Shown here: in pieces, positions 24,891-34,146 of the stretch | Numbering within the stretch: position 1 is the first letter of the stretch | How the letters are laid out: each line of letters starts with the position of its first letter | Source of the DNA: G963676655 sp963676655 | Lineage (GTDB): Bacteria; Verrucomicrobiota; Lentisphaeria; Victivallales; Victivallaceae | Direction of reading: 5' to 3' | Length of the DNA stretch: 64,000 nt | NCBI GenBank assembly: GCA_963676655.2 | Contig: CAXXKX010000003.1 | Span: 4,216,001-4,280,000 of the forward strand | Made by a program: the position numbers and the translations under genes | The notes under the pieces: generated by a model | Seen by the model: only the letters and a program-made list of their open reading frames with translations | What the model was told of the DNA's origin: nothing | Database searches by the model: none

Positions 24891-25322
24891 TTATTCGTCA
24901 GATTCAGTGGTTTCAGCTTTAACCGCAATTTCCTTGGAAGACTTGATCGTCAGCCACAGTTCCGTTTTGGTTTCCGTTTCGCCGTCTTCGTTCTTCGATT
25001 TAATCTCTTTTTTATTCAATACAGCACTTACTTCGACTTTTTTGCCGTCAAGCGCGGCAAGCTTTTTGCCGTTTTCGTCCAAAGTAACTTTGTAGGCTAC
25101 TACAGTTTCTTCGCCTTCGCTGTCTTTGCCGCTGACGTTGAGAACGACACTGGTAATAGCGTCATTGGCGTCTTTTTCAACCGCCAAGGTTCCGGTCATT
25201 GTCAAGACCTTGGCCGCTGCCTTTACTTCTGCGGCCTTGCAGGCTTCTTCGGCTCCGGCGATGGGGGCTGTCAAGCCAATGGCTGACATTACAACTGCGG
25301 TATAAAGAACAGAACGTTTCAT
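24891..25322 (-). CDS. Secreted small beta-rich protein of unknown function
   Basis: A 143-residue protein with a clear signal peptide (MKRSVLYTAVVMSAIGLTAPIAGA, cleavage near residue 24). The mature part is acidic and lysine-rich. It looks beta-stranded (TSVVLNVSG and ELWLTIKSS), with one cysteine soon after the cleavage site. It could be a small periplasmic binding or chaperone-like protein of the OB or lipocalin type, but no family is recognised. GGAG lies upstream of the ATG. The 26-aa basic gene lies 36 bp upstream on the same strand, so they may share a transcript ending at the terminator 24843-24865. Confidence 0.75.
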   Translation of the reverse strand: MKRSVLYTAVVMSAIGLTAPIAGAEEACKAAEVKAAAKVLTMTGTLAVEKDANDAITSVVLNVSGKDSEGEETVVAYKVTLDENGKKLAALDGKKVEVSAVLNKKEIKSKNEDGETETKTELWLTIKSSKEIAVKAETTESDE

Positions 25323-25358
25323 TTGGTTTTCTCCATTGTTAAAGTATTAATTGAGTAT

Positions 25359-25439
25359 TTATCTTTTGGGGGTGCCGGGTTTTCCGGTTTTGGGGGTGCT
25401 TGCGGTTTTCTTGACTTCTTTTTTCTTTTCCTTAGTCAT
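25359..25439 (-). CDS. 26-residue basic Lys/Pro/Thr-rich small protein
   Basis: A tiny frame encoding MTKEKKKEVKKTASTPKTGK and then six more residues (PGTPKR). It has a strong ribosome site, AAGGAG, 8 bp before the ATG at 25439. It is extremely basic, with no hydrophobic residues apart from Ala and Val, and a KT(G)KP/TPK repeat feel reminiscent of histone H1 or nucleic-acid-binding tails. It is followed after 36 bp by the secreted-protein gene. Whether it is translated cannot be proved from sequence, but the RBS and compact position argue for a real gene. Confidence 0.55.
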   Translation of the reverse strand: MTKEKKKEVKKTASTPKTGKPGTPKR

Positions 25440-25580
25440 TTTTCTGCTCCTTAGTTAATGATTTTTTCTAATGCCGACATAACAATAGAATATTATTAAA
25501 AAGCAAGCCGCATGCCAGCTTTTTAATGAAGATAATCAAGTTCAAAAAGCAGGTTGTTGAAAAAACTCATGACAGCATTG

Positions 25581-25646
25581 TGAAATAAAACTTCACATTG
25601 AATGAAGTTTTATTTCATAAATAGATGATTTTGAAATTTTATTTCA
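25581..25646 (+). promoter_or_regulatory. 15-bp perfect inverted repeat plus third half-site before the sigma-54 activator
   Basis: TGAAATAAAACTTCA (25581-25595) is repeated as its reverse complement at 25603-25617, around a 7-nt spacer. A third TTTTATTTCA lies at 25637-25646. The cluster ends about 50 bp before the activator's start at 25699. The arms are too AT-rich to be a strong terminator, so a multi-site operator or autoregulation site is the favoured reading. Confidence 0.55.
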
Positions 25647-25698
25647 CAAAAGGCGCAATATATTATATGCCTGTAAAATAAGGAATGGAGTCTACTTA

Positions 25699-27114
25699 AT
25701 GATTTTAAGGGTGAAATTAGCGTTGCGGGCCGGCTGTTTGTTGGATATGCTGGTTGATGGAGTAAAAAAACAGGGACTGGTTCTGGTAGATTCCGGCCCG
25801 GTTGGTAACGTACGTCAGATCGTCGGTTCGTCATGTGATATTTTTATTGTGGAGGACGAACTGTTGCCGGAACCGGCGTTGGAAACACTGAAACAAACCA
25901 TGCAATGGCCCGAACACCCGAAAATAATTGTCTTGACCATGAAGGACCGGGAAGAGCAGACCGCAATGCTGGCGGCCGGTAGCGAAGCAGTCCTTAGCTT
26001 GCGGACTTCGGATAATTTAATATGCCGGGCAATTCATTCGATTCTTGCAAAGCAGATAGCGCTTGAGAATGAAAAACTAAGTCCGAAACAGGAAATTGCC
26101 GAGCCGCGGCTTTCTGATTTTGTCTCGCGCAGCCGGGCTATGCAGGTTTTTTTGAATACGGTCAGGAAAGTTGTAAACAGCGATTCTTCTCTCCTGATTC
26201 TCGGCGAGACCGGAGTCGGTAAGGAACGTCTTGCTCTGGCGGTTCATGGAGAAAGCAAGCGCAAGGATTTTCCTTTCATCCCGGTCAACTGTGCGGCGTT
26301 GCCGGTAAATTTGATGGAAAGTGAATTATTCGGGCATGAAAAAGGGGCGTTTACCGGGGCGTTAAGGGCGCGGCGCGGCGCATTTGAACTGGCGCATCAG
26401 GGAACTATTTTTCTGGATGAAATTGGGGATATGCCTCTGCATCTTCAGGTTAAATTGCTTCGAGTGATTCAGGAACGGCACTTTGCCCGGGTTGGTGGAG
26501 AAACTCAGATCAAAGTTGATGTCAGGGTCATGGCCGCGACCAATCGCGATCTCGATCTGGAGGTGAAAAACGGAAATTTTCGCAAAGACCTATATTACAG
26601 ATTGAGCGTGATCGCGTTAAATATTCCGCCGCTTTCGGAACGGCGGGAGGATATTCCGGAACTGGTAAAAAATTACATCGAATATCTGGCTCCGAGAATC
26701 GGGGTTGCTGCCAAGGGGATTGACGATGCCGCGATTCATGCTTTGATTAATTATAATTGGCCTGGAAATGTGCGAGAGCTTATTAACGTGATCGAGCGCG
26801 CGATGCTGCTGTGCGAAGGAGATAGTATTTCGTTAAAAGAATTGCCGGATGACATTCTGATAAAAACAAATACCGTTGTTTCCGGTACGCAGTTGACTGA
26901 ATATGTCAATGACCGCAATATGGTTGATATTCCATGGAAAACAGCGCGTAATATTATCATGTCTGAACTGGAAAAAAAGTACTTCAGCGACCTCTTGAAA
27001 AAATATGACGGGAAGGTTTATGACGCCGCGTCGGCGGCCGGCATCACTCCCCGGGCATTTTATCAGAAACTGGAGAAATATGCTATATCCCCGTCCGGTT
27101 CTTCGGATTCCTGA
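25699..27114 (+). CDS. Sigma-54-dependent transcriptional activator with divergent receiver domain
   Basis: A 471-residue NtrC-type protein. The N-terminal domain (1-120) looks like a weak receiver: a possible phospho-Asp at D53 in IVEDELLPEP, but no acidic pair at its start. The AAA+ domain (about 138-370) has Walker A GETGVGKE (169-176), the sigma-54 contact loop GAFTGA (216-221), Walker B IFLDEIGD, and RREDIPELV. A C-terminal Fis-type HTH (about 440-465) reads DAASAAGITPRAFYQKLEKY. It should activate an RpoN promoter. No histidine kinase is adjacent and no clear -24/-12 promoter was found near it. Confidence 0.92.
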   Translation: MILRVKLALRAGCLLDMLVDGVKKQGLVLVDSGPVGNVRQIVGSSCDIFIVEDELLPEPALETLKQTMQWPEHPKIIVLTMKDREEQTAMLAAGSEAVLSLRTSDNLICRAIHSILAKQIALENEKLSPKQEIAEPRLSDFVSRSRAMQVFLNTVRKVVNSDSSLLILGETGVGKERLALAVHGESKRKDFPFIPVNCAALPVNLMESELFGHEKGAFTGALRARRGAFELAHQGTIFLDEIGDMPLHLQVKLLRVIQERHFARVGGETQIKVDVRVMAATNRDLDLEVKNGNFRKDLYYRLSVIALNIPPLSERREDIPELVKNYIEYLAPRIGVAAKGIDDAAIHALINYNWPGNVRELINVIERAMLLCEGDSISLKELPDDILIKTNTVVSGTQLTEYVNDRNMVDIPWKTARNIIMSELEKKYFSDLLKKYDGKVYDAASAAGITPRAFYQKLEKYAISPSGSSDS

Positions 27115-27402
27115 GTCTTTAATATTGCATAAATGGACTATCAAAGTAAAGACGATTTTATAAAAAAACTGTAGCTGAGGATATGAATAGCTATTAGTCG
27201 TAGATTGATTATTGGTGAAATGTGTCTTGTTATCAATCTCTTATGTATTTTAATTAAACTAAGTTATGCTTTTTTCAAATTTCAATATTCATGTCAGAGA
27301 GAAGCAAAGTATAGCAATTATTGAACCGCTTCTTCCATTACTTTCAACGTTCAACTCCAGTTGTCCCGCTTGCGGGATGGCTGTGGAATATTTAGTTTTG
27401 TA

Positions 27403-27840
27403 TTAATCGGAAAAAAAGAAAACAATCCTGACGTTTTCGTCTCCAAGATTAGACACGAGAAACTCCGCTGAATTCAGCATTACATTCATTGCCAAAGATA
27501 AATCATTATGGGTAATATTTTTATATTCCAAGGCACGCTTAATTTCAGACAAATATAACCAGCCCTGAACATCACGTTCATCAACACAGTTATTTCTGAA
27601 TTTTCTGATTTGGTCGCTTAGTCCCGGAGGACATCCTCTTGGTTTATAGAGAGGCGGAATATTTGACGAATTCCTTACTCCTGCTATCGCGGCAAACGCT
27701 TCATAACCTTTGCCGCCGACAAGTGCATAATAATCAGTAAAGTCAATCACATCATAGACAACATAATTTTCACAATTTGCATCATTTGGTAAAGGGTGAT
27801 TTCTGTCGTATTCAATGAAAAAGTATACATCAGTTCCCAT
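27403..27840 (-). CDS. Hypothetical protein (145 aa)
   Basis: A soluble 145-residue protein starting MGTDVYFFIEYDRNHPLP. That short start pattern (MGxDxxFFxEYR-like) recurs in uncharacterised proteins of Planctomycetes and Lentisphaerae, judged from memory only. The ATG at 27840 is preferred to an upstream TTG, as the conserved-looking segment begins there. It ends in a hydrophobic IVFFFSD strand. No domain is recognised. The region is AT-rich and stands next to another orphan (28044-28778), suggesting an accessory pair. A small TCCCGC hairpin lies downstream at 27364-27377. Confidence 0.55.
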   Translation of the reverse strand: MGTDVYFFIEYDRNHPLPNDANCENYVVYDVIDFTDYYALVGGKGYEAFAAIAGVRNSSNIPPLYKPRGCPPGLSDQIRKFRNNCVDERDVQGWLYLSEIKRALEYKNITHNDLSLAMNVMLNSAEFLVSNLGDENVRIVFFFSD

Positions 27841-28043
27841 AGTCGGCCACAATCATAATTTTACAAAACTATATTTTGCTTGTCTTTTGTATTTAATTTC
27901 TTAAATGCCTCAATAAACTGTATCGGTATCTTGCCGGTTTTGTTATACATATTGATGCATACTATATATGATGTAAACATTGTTACAAGTATAATGGGAA
28001 AAACCTCTCCTTGTCGAGAATGTATCAACCCTCATATTGTTAA

Positions 28044-28778
28044 TTAAGTCATCAAATGTTTTTCAGAGCGCTGGTATTTTACCAGCTTCTCCCGCCATTC
28101 CGGGTTGCATTCAATTGGACGGGTTGGAATATCCGGTTCAAAGAATTGGCTGTTCATATTGCTTTCGTTTTGATATAATAAAATCAATTCCACAACTCTT
28201 CTCATAGTCATCCCGTATTCAAACTTCTCAGAATTATCATACAACAATTTATACTTTTCTTTGCTCATCTCGTTTGGTGATGGGATATCAAATATTTGCT
28301 CCGGAAAGAAAAAACCGTAAAGCCAGATATAAGTATAGATGCCGAAACGATATCCTATTTCCTCCCAACTGTAAACCTCATAAAAGAACCAGACAAAAAC
28401 CGTAGCCGGATCATCTGGAATAATTAAATCGAATTTATTGTCTTCTGTGTCCCTGACAGCAAAATAATCCATATAATATTCTGCCGTTTCACGGTCTATT
28501 CCACATTTTTCCCATTGTTTAAGAACGGCTTCCCGGCTCCGGGTTGATATTTGCCTGATGATATCAGACCTAAACTTGTCAGCGTCAAAAATAAATTCAT
28601 CAGGAAGTGCAGCAGGCTTTTTCTTTGAAAATAATGCAGCAATGAAACTTACTATTTCTCCGAGTGAAATATTCAGAAAGCTCATTGGACCGTGTTCAGA
28701 ATCATCATTACATTGTTTCATGTGTCGAAGAAGACCGCCATTCATTTGAACCGGTTTGATTTCTTGTTCCGTGCTCAT
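28044..28778 (-). CDS. Hypothetical protein (244 aa)
   Basis: A soluble protein with a strong start (GGAGG 5 bp before the ATG at 28778). It has one short hydrophobic patch around residues 36-52 (LNISLGEIVSFIAALF) and is aromatic-rich in the middle (VFVWFFYEVYSWEEIGYRFG and WLYGFFFP). No signal peptide, catalytic motif or known family is recognised. It is AT-rich relative to the surrounding genes, like its neighbour at 27403. The two lie on the same strand 203 bp apart and could be an acquired pair of unknown role. Confidence 0.6.
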   Translation of the reverse strand: MSTEQEIKPVQMNGGLLRHMKQCNDDSEHGPMSFLNISLGEIVSFIAALFSKKKPAALPDEFIFDADKFRSDIIRQISTRSREAVLKQWEKCGIDRETAEYYMDYFAVRDTEDNKFDLIIPDDPATVFVWFFYEVYSWEEIGYRFGIYTYIWLYGFFFPEQIFDIPSPNEMSKEKYKLLYDNSEKFEYGMTMRRVVELILLYQNESNMNSQFFEPDIPTRPIECNPEWREKLVKYQRSEKHLMT

Positions 28779-28973
28779 TTTTCCTCCGTTTCAGTTGTGG
28801 AAATTCAACTTTCTGATAATATGCAGTTGTTCAGAGTAAAATACAAATTCGATATAAACCTGATGTGTCAGTCCCGATTGGTAAAAATACCGGGGGTAAT
28901 TGACTTTTTTTCGCGGGGATGCTATTATAACTTTACTTCGCAGTCAGTTAGAAAACAAAAAAAGGAGTGAAGC

Positions 28974-29483
28974 ATGTTGACAGGAATCTCAAAAACATTG
29001 GCGGCTGCCGCTGTTGGAACCTTGGCATTTAGTAGTGTGATTGCGGCGGAAAAGGTCGGGGAAGGTTTTGCTCCATCGCTGGAAAAAGTGGAAATAAATG
29101 GTAAGGCCTTTTACGAGAACGGCAAATTGAAAGATCAAAAAATTGAGATTGATTCGGCCAAGGCCGCAAAAATCAATTACGTCTTCAAAAACACCGGACC
29201 GAATCCTACCAAAATTCCCGGACGCGTATTTGTTCATTTTGACTTGGGTAAAAAAATCGCCCTGGGAAGTGATTTCAATCCCAAAACCCCTACGACCAAG
29301 TGGACTAAAGATTTTGTTTTTACTGAGGCCAGGAATGTTGATTTCAAGAAGGTCAAAGGTAAAACAGTTGTGATGTATCTTGGAATTTACATGCCCAGAG
29401 CCAAAGGCGTCAGGCTTAAGCTGCTCAACAAAGAGCCGGCTCCCGGTCAGCGGCTCAAAGTCGGAGCAATTGTCGTTAAATAA
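28974..29483 (+). CDS. Small secreted beta-sandwich-like protein
   Basis: A 169-residue protein with a signal peptide (MLTGISKTLAAAAVGTLAFS, cleavage near SSVIA). The mature part alternates charged and beta-strand residues (KINYVFKNTGPNPTKIPGRV and VFVHFDLGKK) and reads like a compact Ig-like or carbohydrate-binding beta sandwich without cysteines. AAAGGAG precedes the ATG. It has a strong terminator at 29511-29535 and is therefore a single-gene unit. Function unknown. Confidence 0.75.
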   Translation: MLTGISKTLAAAAVGTLAFSSVIAAEKVGEGFAPSLEKVEINGKAFYENGKLKDQKIEIDSAKAAKINYVFKNTGPNPTKIPGRVFVHFDLGKKIALGSDFNPKTPTTKWTKDFVFTEARNVDFKKVKGKTVVMYLGIYMPRAKGVRLKLLNKEPAPGQRLKVGAIVVK

Positions 29484-29510
29484 TTTACCGAAAAAGATTT
29501 TGTAATTGAA

Positions 29511-29541
29511 ACGGCCGCGATATAATCGCGGCCGTTTTGTT
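29511..29541 (+). terminator. Strong rho-independent terminator after the 28974 gene
   Basis: ACGGCCGCGAT (29511-29521) pairs perfectly with ATCGCGGCCGT (29525-29535) around ATA, followed by TTTGTTG. It lies 28 bp after the stop at 29483. Confidence 0.93.
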
Positions 29542-29624
29542 GTTAATTTTCAGTTCCAGCAGATTGAGTAATTATTTCAATTTTCCAATCCCTTAGAGGG
29601 CTGCTATTTCCATTTTAGATGTGG

Positions 29625-32600
29625 TTATTTTTGAAGGTCAATAATTGCGTGCGCGATTTGAGCTCTTGCCTGGTCGTATTGTTCAAAGGTCCAGCCGTTA
29701 GGTAGAGAAAAACTTCCTGACGCAAATCTCTTGCCGTCTTTACCGCGCCAGGTTTTATCCCATGACGATTCCAGGAACGAGCATTTGTTTCTGAGCTCTT
29801 TAACATCAATTGAAGTTGATATTGTTTCAAGCAGTTTTTCCGCTTTCGCGACTGCCGCTTGTTTTTTCGGATTATGCTTGTTTTGAGCGATCAGGTCTTC
29901 AAGGGTGATGATATATCTCAGGTCGGTAATGCCTTCGCGCATGGCTTCGAGCAGCAGGGCCGGGCCACCTTTGTCTTTCCCTTCAGGCGGATAGACGTAG
30001 ATCCAGTCCGTGTGATGTGCGTCAAGGTCGTCTCTGCAATTCAAACGGGGCAGGTCATAATTCCATAGAATACTGCCGGCGCAACCCCGTCCGATTGAGC
30101 GGTAGAACCAGCCGGTCGCAAACCGCATTGATTCCAATTCCGGGAAGGTCAGACCGTTATTAAAATTATAATGATAGAGTTTTTTCCCGTATTTTCGGGC
30201 TTTTGCCATAATATCGTCCCATTCGTCCACATACCATACCGGCCGACTGGAGTATCTGAGGACGATAATATCCACCAGCGGAAAAACTTTATCGACCATT
30301 TTTTGATATTGGGTTTTCGAGGTTTTTTCCCACAAATGGTTGCTGCAGGTTGTCATCCCCATTTTTTTCAGAATTTTCAAATCCCGGTATGCCAGGTCGA
30401 TTACATTTTGGGACAGAACTTCATCATAGGGTGTGAAGATTATTTTCTTAATACCGTACTTCCGGGTGCCGCGATCATATATTTGTTTGATAATTGACGA
30501 ATAGGCTTGTGCGTATTTTTTTTCATCCGGCAAAAAACGGTTTGTAAATTTGAATATTGCGCCATAGCACGATATATGAATGAAAAAGTTTCCGTCCATT
30601 CTGGCTTTTGCGAATGCTTTAAAGGCGCGTTCATAGATTGAATCTGTAAAATCGACTTTGACATTGTCGTAAGTGCCGGTTATTTTCAAACCGGAGTCGA
30701 CATTGACAAAGGGCTTTAAAGAATTAAGCCCGATAGATTTCATTCTGTCAACCGGGGCCGGATCGGCTCCGTTCCCCTCCCGCATCTTACAGTAGAATGC
30801 CTGAAAATTATTTCTCAAGGGGGCCAGTTTGAATGGGTAGACCGTTATATTTACCGGGATTTCCGCCACGGCGGTCCCATCGCTTGTCAAAGTTATCTTT
30901 CCTGCATATTTACCCGGCTTTGCATCCTTAGGAATATCAATGTTCAGCCAATACTGGACGGTGTTGTTTTTCCGTAAAGTTTCCGGGCTGATTGGTTCCA
31001 GGTAGACCGGAGCATGCATGTATTCACCGGGGCCGCGATAGGCACCGAACCTTTTATTAAGCAGTCTGACTTCGCTGAGTCTGATCTTGTCGATCGGGAT
31101 AGTCCCGGCTGGACCGGAGAGCCCCTGCTTGACTACCGGCTTGAATTTTAGTGAATTTGTTAACGGACGGACGGCAAAAGACATGGCGAGAGTTTCTCCT
31201 TTTGCGCCGGATTTTGCATGTTTAATCTTTCCGGGATCATTTTCAGGTAAGTAGGCGGGGAAAACCAGATCCAGGATATTGGGTTCGAACAACATAAAGC
31301 CGCGATTGACTGAAGTCTTTGACAAAGGCGGGGTGCTGTGATTGTTCACATAGTGTCGCTGGATATAATAACGGTCCCTGATCTTTTCATTTACGCTATC
31401 ATCTCCGGTGTTTCTAGATGTGAAGGTCACCCGTGAGTCAATTTGGGTGTTGGTATCTTTAGCGGTTGGAACAAAGCGGAGATATTCAATGATCGCAAAC
31501 CGGTCGGAAATGCTGTGCAGGGTTATGGTTTGACCGTTCATTTCGATATTCTTTGCCCACATTATATCCTGGCAGGCGGTTTTGCTGCCGCGCGCGCCGG
31601 CCGGTAAAAGAATTGTTGCATACTTACTCATGGTCGAGGTTTTAAGTTGGACTCCGTTGAGGATGTTTACGCGTGGGCGAATTCCGAGATAAAGGTTAAA
31701 TTTTCCTTTTAGGCCAGGATTGCAAGTCAGATCCGGCAGATCCAGCGTTGCGGGACTTTTATAGAGTCGGTTGTTTTCCACATACCATTTGTTCAAAACA
31801 ACCTTGTTCTCAACTGCGCTTTCAGGCTTGAGTTTATGAAAATCCTTGAAATATATGGAATGCTGATTTACGGAGGAATTATTGGTTGTTGCTGCCTGAC
31901 TTTTAGCCGGAGCTTTTATTTCAGATCCACTGATCAGAAGCGACCGGGACAATATAACCGATTTTATTATACCAGTGAACAAATAACCGCTCGGGCCGCC
32001 CCCGATGTATAAATCGCCGTTGCCAGCGGCCGGTCTGCCGCTGCGTTTGATAGCGCCTTCCTTTTTACCATCGATATATAATTCAAGGCGGGATCTATCC
32101 CACGTTACAGTCAACAGGTATTCCTTTTTACTTTCAAGCGCGACTTTGAATAAATTGTATGGCCGGTTCAGTCCCTTGATATAAACCAGTACATCTCCTT
32201 TTTGGCCGATCATTACGGAGTATTGTGATTTATAGCTTGTACCTTTGCAGATCAGCGAGGCGAAGCCTATTTTACCGATTCTGCTTAAATCACAGGTGAA
32301 TTTAACTTGTATTGAAAACTGGCCGTCCGGATTTAGCTCCGGATTGGATTTGACGGCGACGAAAGCGTCTTTTTTGCCGTCAAACTGTAAGCTGCTGCCT
32401 TCAAAATCATCCCATAACCAGCGGCATCCGTTTTGCAGCTTTAATATTTTGCCGTCAAGTTTGTTAGCGGAACTGTCCGTGATAACATTGCTGCCTTTGC
32501 CGTCGTTGAACTTCCAGCATGCGATTTGTCCGCTTGTTCTTGCCGCCATAATGGTAATACTTGAAACAATGGTTAATGCGCTTAAAAAAAATTGATTCAT
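29625..32600 (-). CDS. Exported LamG-DUF4091 glycoside-hydrolase-like protein
   Basis: A 991-residue protein when started at ATG 32600, which gives a proper signal peptide (MNQFFLSALTIVSSITIMAA); a TTG 30 bp upstream is less likely. After the signal comes a LamG/concanavalin-like domain (about 20-210: WKFNDGKGSNVITDSS, ELYIDGKKEGAIKR), then a linker and beta-sandwich. A DUF4091 region (about 560-890) follows, with ITVYPFKLAPLRNNF, FTPYDEV and WNYDLPRLNCRDD. DUF4091 proteins are (beta/alpha)-barrel hydrolase-like and frequent in PVC and Bacteroidetes polysaccharide loci. It is the last gene of the GntR-sialidase-aldolase-pseudopilin operon, 32 bp after the pseudopilin. Confidence 0.85.
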   Translation of the reverse strand: MNQFFLSALTIVSSITIMAARTSGQIACWKFNDGKGSNVITDSSANKLDGKILKLQNGCRWLWDDFEGSSLQFDGKKDAFVAVKSNPELNPDGQFSIQVKFTCDLSRIGKIGFASLICKGTSYKSQYSVMIGQKGDVLVYIKGLNRPYNLFKVALESKKEYLLTVTWDRSRLELYIDGKKEGAIKRSGRPAAGNGDLYIGGGPSGYLFTGIIKSVILSRSLLISGSEIKAPAKSQAATTNNSSVNQHSIYFKDFHKLKPESAVENKVVLNKWYVENNRLYKSPATLDLPDLTCNPGLKGKFNLYLGIRPRVNILNGVQLKTSTMSKYATILLPAGARGSKTACQDIMWAKNIEMNGQTITLHSISDRFAIIEYLRFVPTAKDTNTQIDSRVTFTSRNTGDDSVNEKIRDRYYIQRHYVNNHSTPPLSKTSVNRGFMLFEPNILDLVFPAYLPENDPGKIKHAKSGAKGETLAMSFAVRPLTNSLKFKPVVKQGLSGPAGTIPIDKIRLSEVRLLNKRFGAYRGPGEYMHAPVYLEPISPETLRKNNTVQYWLNIDIPKDAKPGKYAGKITLTSDGTAVAEIPVNITVYPFKLAPLRNNFQAFYCKMREGNGADPAPVDRMKSIGLNSLKPFVNVDSGLKITGTYDNVKVDFTDSIYERAFKAFAKARMDGNFFIHISCYGAIFKFTNRFLPDEKKYAQAYSSIIKQIYDRGTRKYGIKKIIFTPYDEVLSQNVIDLAYRDLKILKKMGMTTCSNHLWEKTSKTQYQKMVDKVFPLVDIIVLRYSSRPVWYVDEWDDIMAKARKYGKKLYHYNFNNGLTFPELESMRFATGWFYRSIGRGCAGSILWNYDLPRLNCRDDLDAHHTDWIYVYPPEGKDKGGPALLLEAMREGITDLRYIITLEDLIAQNKHNPKKQAAVAKAEKLLETISTSIDVKELRNKCSFLESSWDKTWRGKDGKRFASGSFSLPNGWTFEQYDQARAQIAHAIIDLQK

Positions 32601-32632
32601 AAGAGAACTTTCATTTTTGGAAAGGTGCAAAA

Positions 32633-33316
32633 TTACCTGATCACCGGCCGGGCGTAAAGTTCAGGCTGGTTGAGAATCTGTCTGGTCAGCGGACCTTTTT
32701 GATACTTTACATGACCGTCCATATAAAGTATATTCAAACCGTTGGCATGCGGGATGCCGGCTCTTTCCGGGCGGGTGTAAAGCAGCGTCTGGGCGCATGA
32801 TTCGACCAGCGCTTTGTCTACAATCCCGATTGCTTCGGTCGGTTTAGGGATGCGCGAAATCTTCTCGTACGTATAAGACGCGTTGGCGGCAAAGACCCAC
32901 CAGTGGGTGATATAGCTGACTTCCGGAAGAAGGGTAGTCCCGCCTAAGGTTACTGTTGCCGGGCAGTGTAGAAATGAGTTTTTGCCTGGGACCGGGTTGG
33001 AGGACTGGTCTTTGCCCTGGCGGTAGTAGTAAGTCTGAGCCCAGGCCCAATTTTCAGCTCCGGTTACCAGGTTGGGATTGCCGCTGGCCCGGTTCAGAAA
33101 GCCATCAAAGTCGTCGGTATAGAAAGTAACTGCCAGACCGACTTGTTTTAAATTGCTGGTGCATTTGATTGTTTTTGCCTTATCTCTTGCTTTGCTGAGA
33201 GCAGGCAGCAGCATTGATGCGAGGATTGCTATGATAGCTATTACTACAAGCAATTCTATCAGTGTGAATCTGCTTGCTTTTGCTGATGTTTTCGTCCTCA
33301 TCGTGTTTCTTTTCAT
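32633..33316 (-). CDS. Pseudopilin-like protein with H-X9-DG motif
   Basis: A 227-residue type IV/type II pseudopilin. It has a short basic leader and prepilin-peptidase site with FTLIELLVVIAIIAILASML (cleavage after Arg16, Glu at +5), then a globular domain. HANGLNILYMDG is an exact H-X9-DG motif, the hallmark of the expanded Lentisphaerota/Planctomycetota pseudopilins. AAGGAG precedes the ATG at 33316. Such proteins are present in many copies in these phyla, often next to polysaccharide genes, and their job is unproved. Here it lies inside a catabolic operon, between an aldolase and a large hydrolase-like gene, which argues for a role in substrate capture or surface delivery. Confidence 0.92.
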   Translation of the reverse strand: MKRNTMRTKTSAKASRFTLIELLVVIAIIAILASMLLPALSKARDKAKTIKCTSNLKQVGLAVTFYTDDFDGFLNRASGNPNLVTGAENWAWAQTYYYRQGKDQSSNPVPGKNSFLHCPATVTLGGTTLLPEVSYITHWWVFAANASYTYEKISRIPKPTEAIGIVDKALVESCAQTLLYTRPERAGIPHANGLNILYMDGHVKYQKGPLTRQILNQPELYARPVIR

Positions 33317-33359
33317 CGTGGCATCTCCTTGTGTTGCTTTTGTGTTTTTGGCGTTTGAT

Positions 33360-34136
33360 TTAAAAAATACCTACTTGTTCTATTTTCTGTTTTTCTTGTA
33401 AAAAACCATTTTTTATTAATCTGTAATCACTGACGCCGCAGAGGAATTTAAATCCCATCTCAAGATAGCGATTGATTTTATCGGGAGAGCCGCAAGGGAT
33501 TCCTGCCGCTTTTCCATATTTGTTACAAGCTGCAACGACTTTTTTGCAGACCGCTTGAATTTTCGGGTGATCGAACTCGCCCGGGCATCCCAGGCTTAAA
33601 GAGAGGTCAGCCGGGCCTAAAAATAAGATATCGACCCCGTTGATTGAGGCAATTTCGTCGATATGCCCGATGACTTCCGCATTTTCTATCTGTACCATGA
33701 TAAAGGTGTTGTCATTGGCAAATTCCATGTATTCGGCAAGCGAATGCAGACCGAAATCCGCATCCGCGCTGATTCCGTCTATGCCGCGCATGCCGATAGG
33801 GGGGAACTTGCATTCATTTACGATCAGTCTTGCCTCATCAGCGTTGATGACCCGCGGAATCATCAAACCCCGGGCTCCCATTTCCAACGGCTGGATCAGG
33901 TCGCAATGCGATCCTTGTTTAGTTCTCACCATAGCATCGATTCCGGATGCCCGGCAGGCGCGAATAATCCCATCCATGCAGGAAGAGTCAATACCGATAT
34001 GCTCATTGCAGATCCAGATACAATCAAAACCTATTTGTCCGACCAGTTCATAAATGGCGGGGTCCTTGTATCCGACTTTGACACAGTAAACCGGCTTGTT
34101 CTGCTTCAGTTTTTCTTTTACTATTGATTTTTGCAT
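33360..34136 (-). CDS. HpcH/HpaI-family aldolase
   Basis: A 258-residue class II pyruvate-type aldolase: VRTKQGSHCDLIQPLEMGARGLMIP, MVQIENAEVIGHIDEIA and GVDILFLGPADLSLSLG are in family order, with the metal-binding Glu in IENAE. These enzymes split 2-keto-3-deoxy acids or 4-hydroxy-2-oxo acids to pyruvate plus an aldehyde. In this operon it would complete degradation of a keto-deoxy sugar acid released after the sialidase-like step, an inference from context. It starts 10 bp after the sialidase-like stop and is clearly co-transcribed. The exact substrate (KDR, KDO-like or other) is unassigned. Confidence 0.88.
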   Translation of the reverse strand: MQKSIVKEKLKQNKPVYCVKVGYKDPAIYELVGQIGFDCIWICNEHIGIDSSCMDGIIRACRASGIDAMVRTKQGSHCDLIQPLEMGARGLMIPRVINADEARLIVNECKFPPIGMRGIDGISADADFGLHSLAEYMEFANDNTFIMVQIENAEVIGHIDEIASINGVDILFLGPADLSLSLGCPGEFDHPKIQAVCKKVVAACNKYGKAAGIPCGSPDKINRYLEMGFKFLCGVSDYRLIKNGFLQEKQKIEQVGIF

Positions 34137-34146
34137 AATAACCTTT

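Noticed and set aside
25699..27114. Sigma-54 promoter near the activator
   Set aside because: No convincing TGGCAC-N5-TTGC pair was seen; only the AT-rich inverted repeat stands out.
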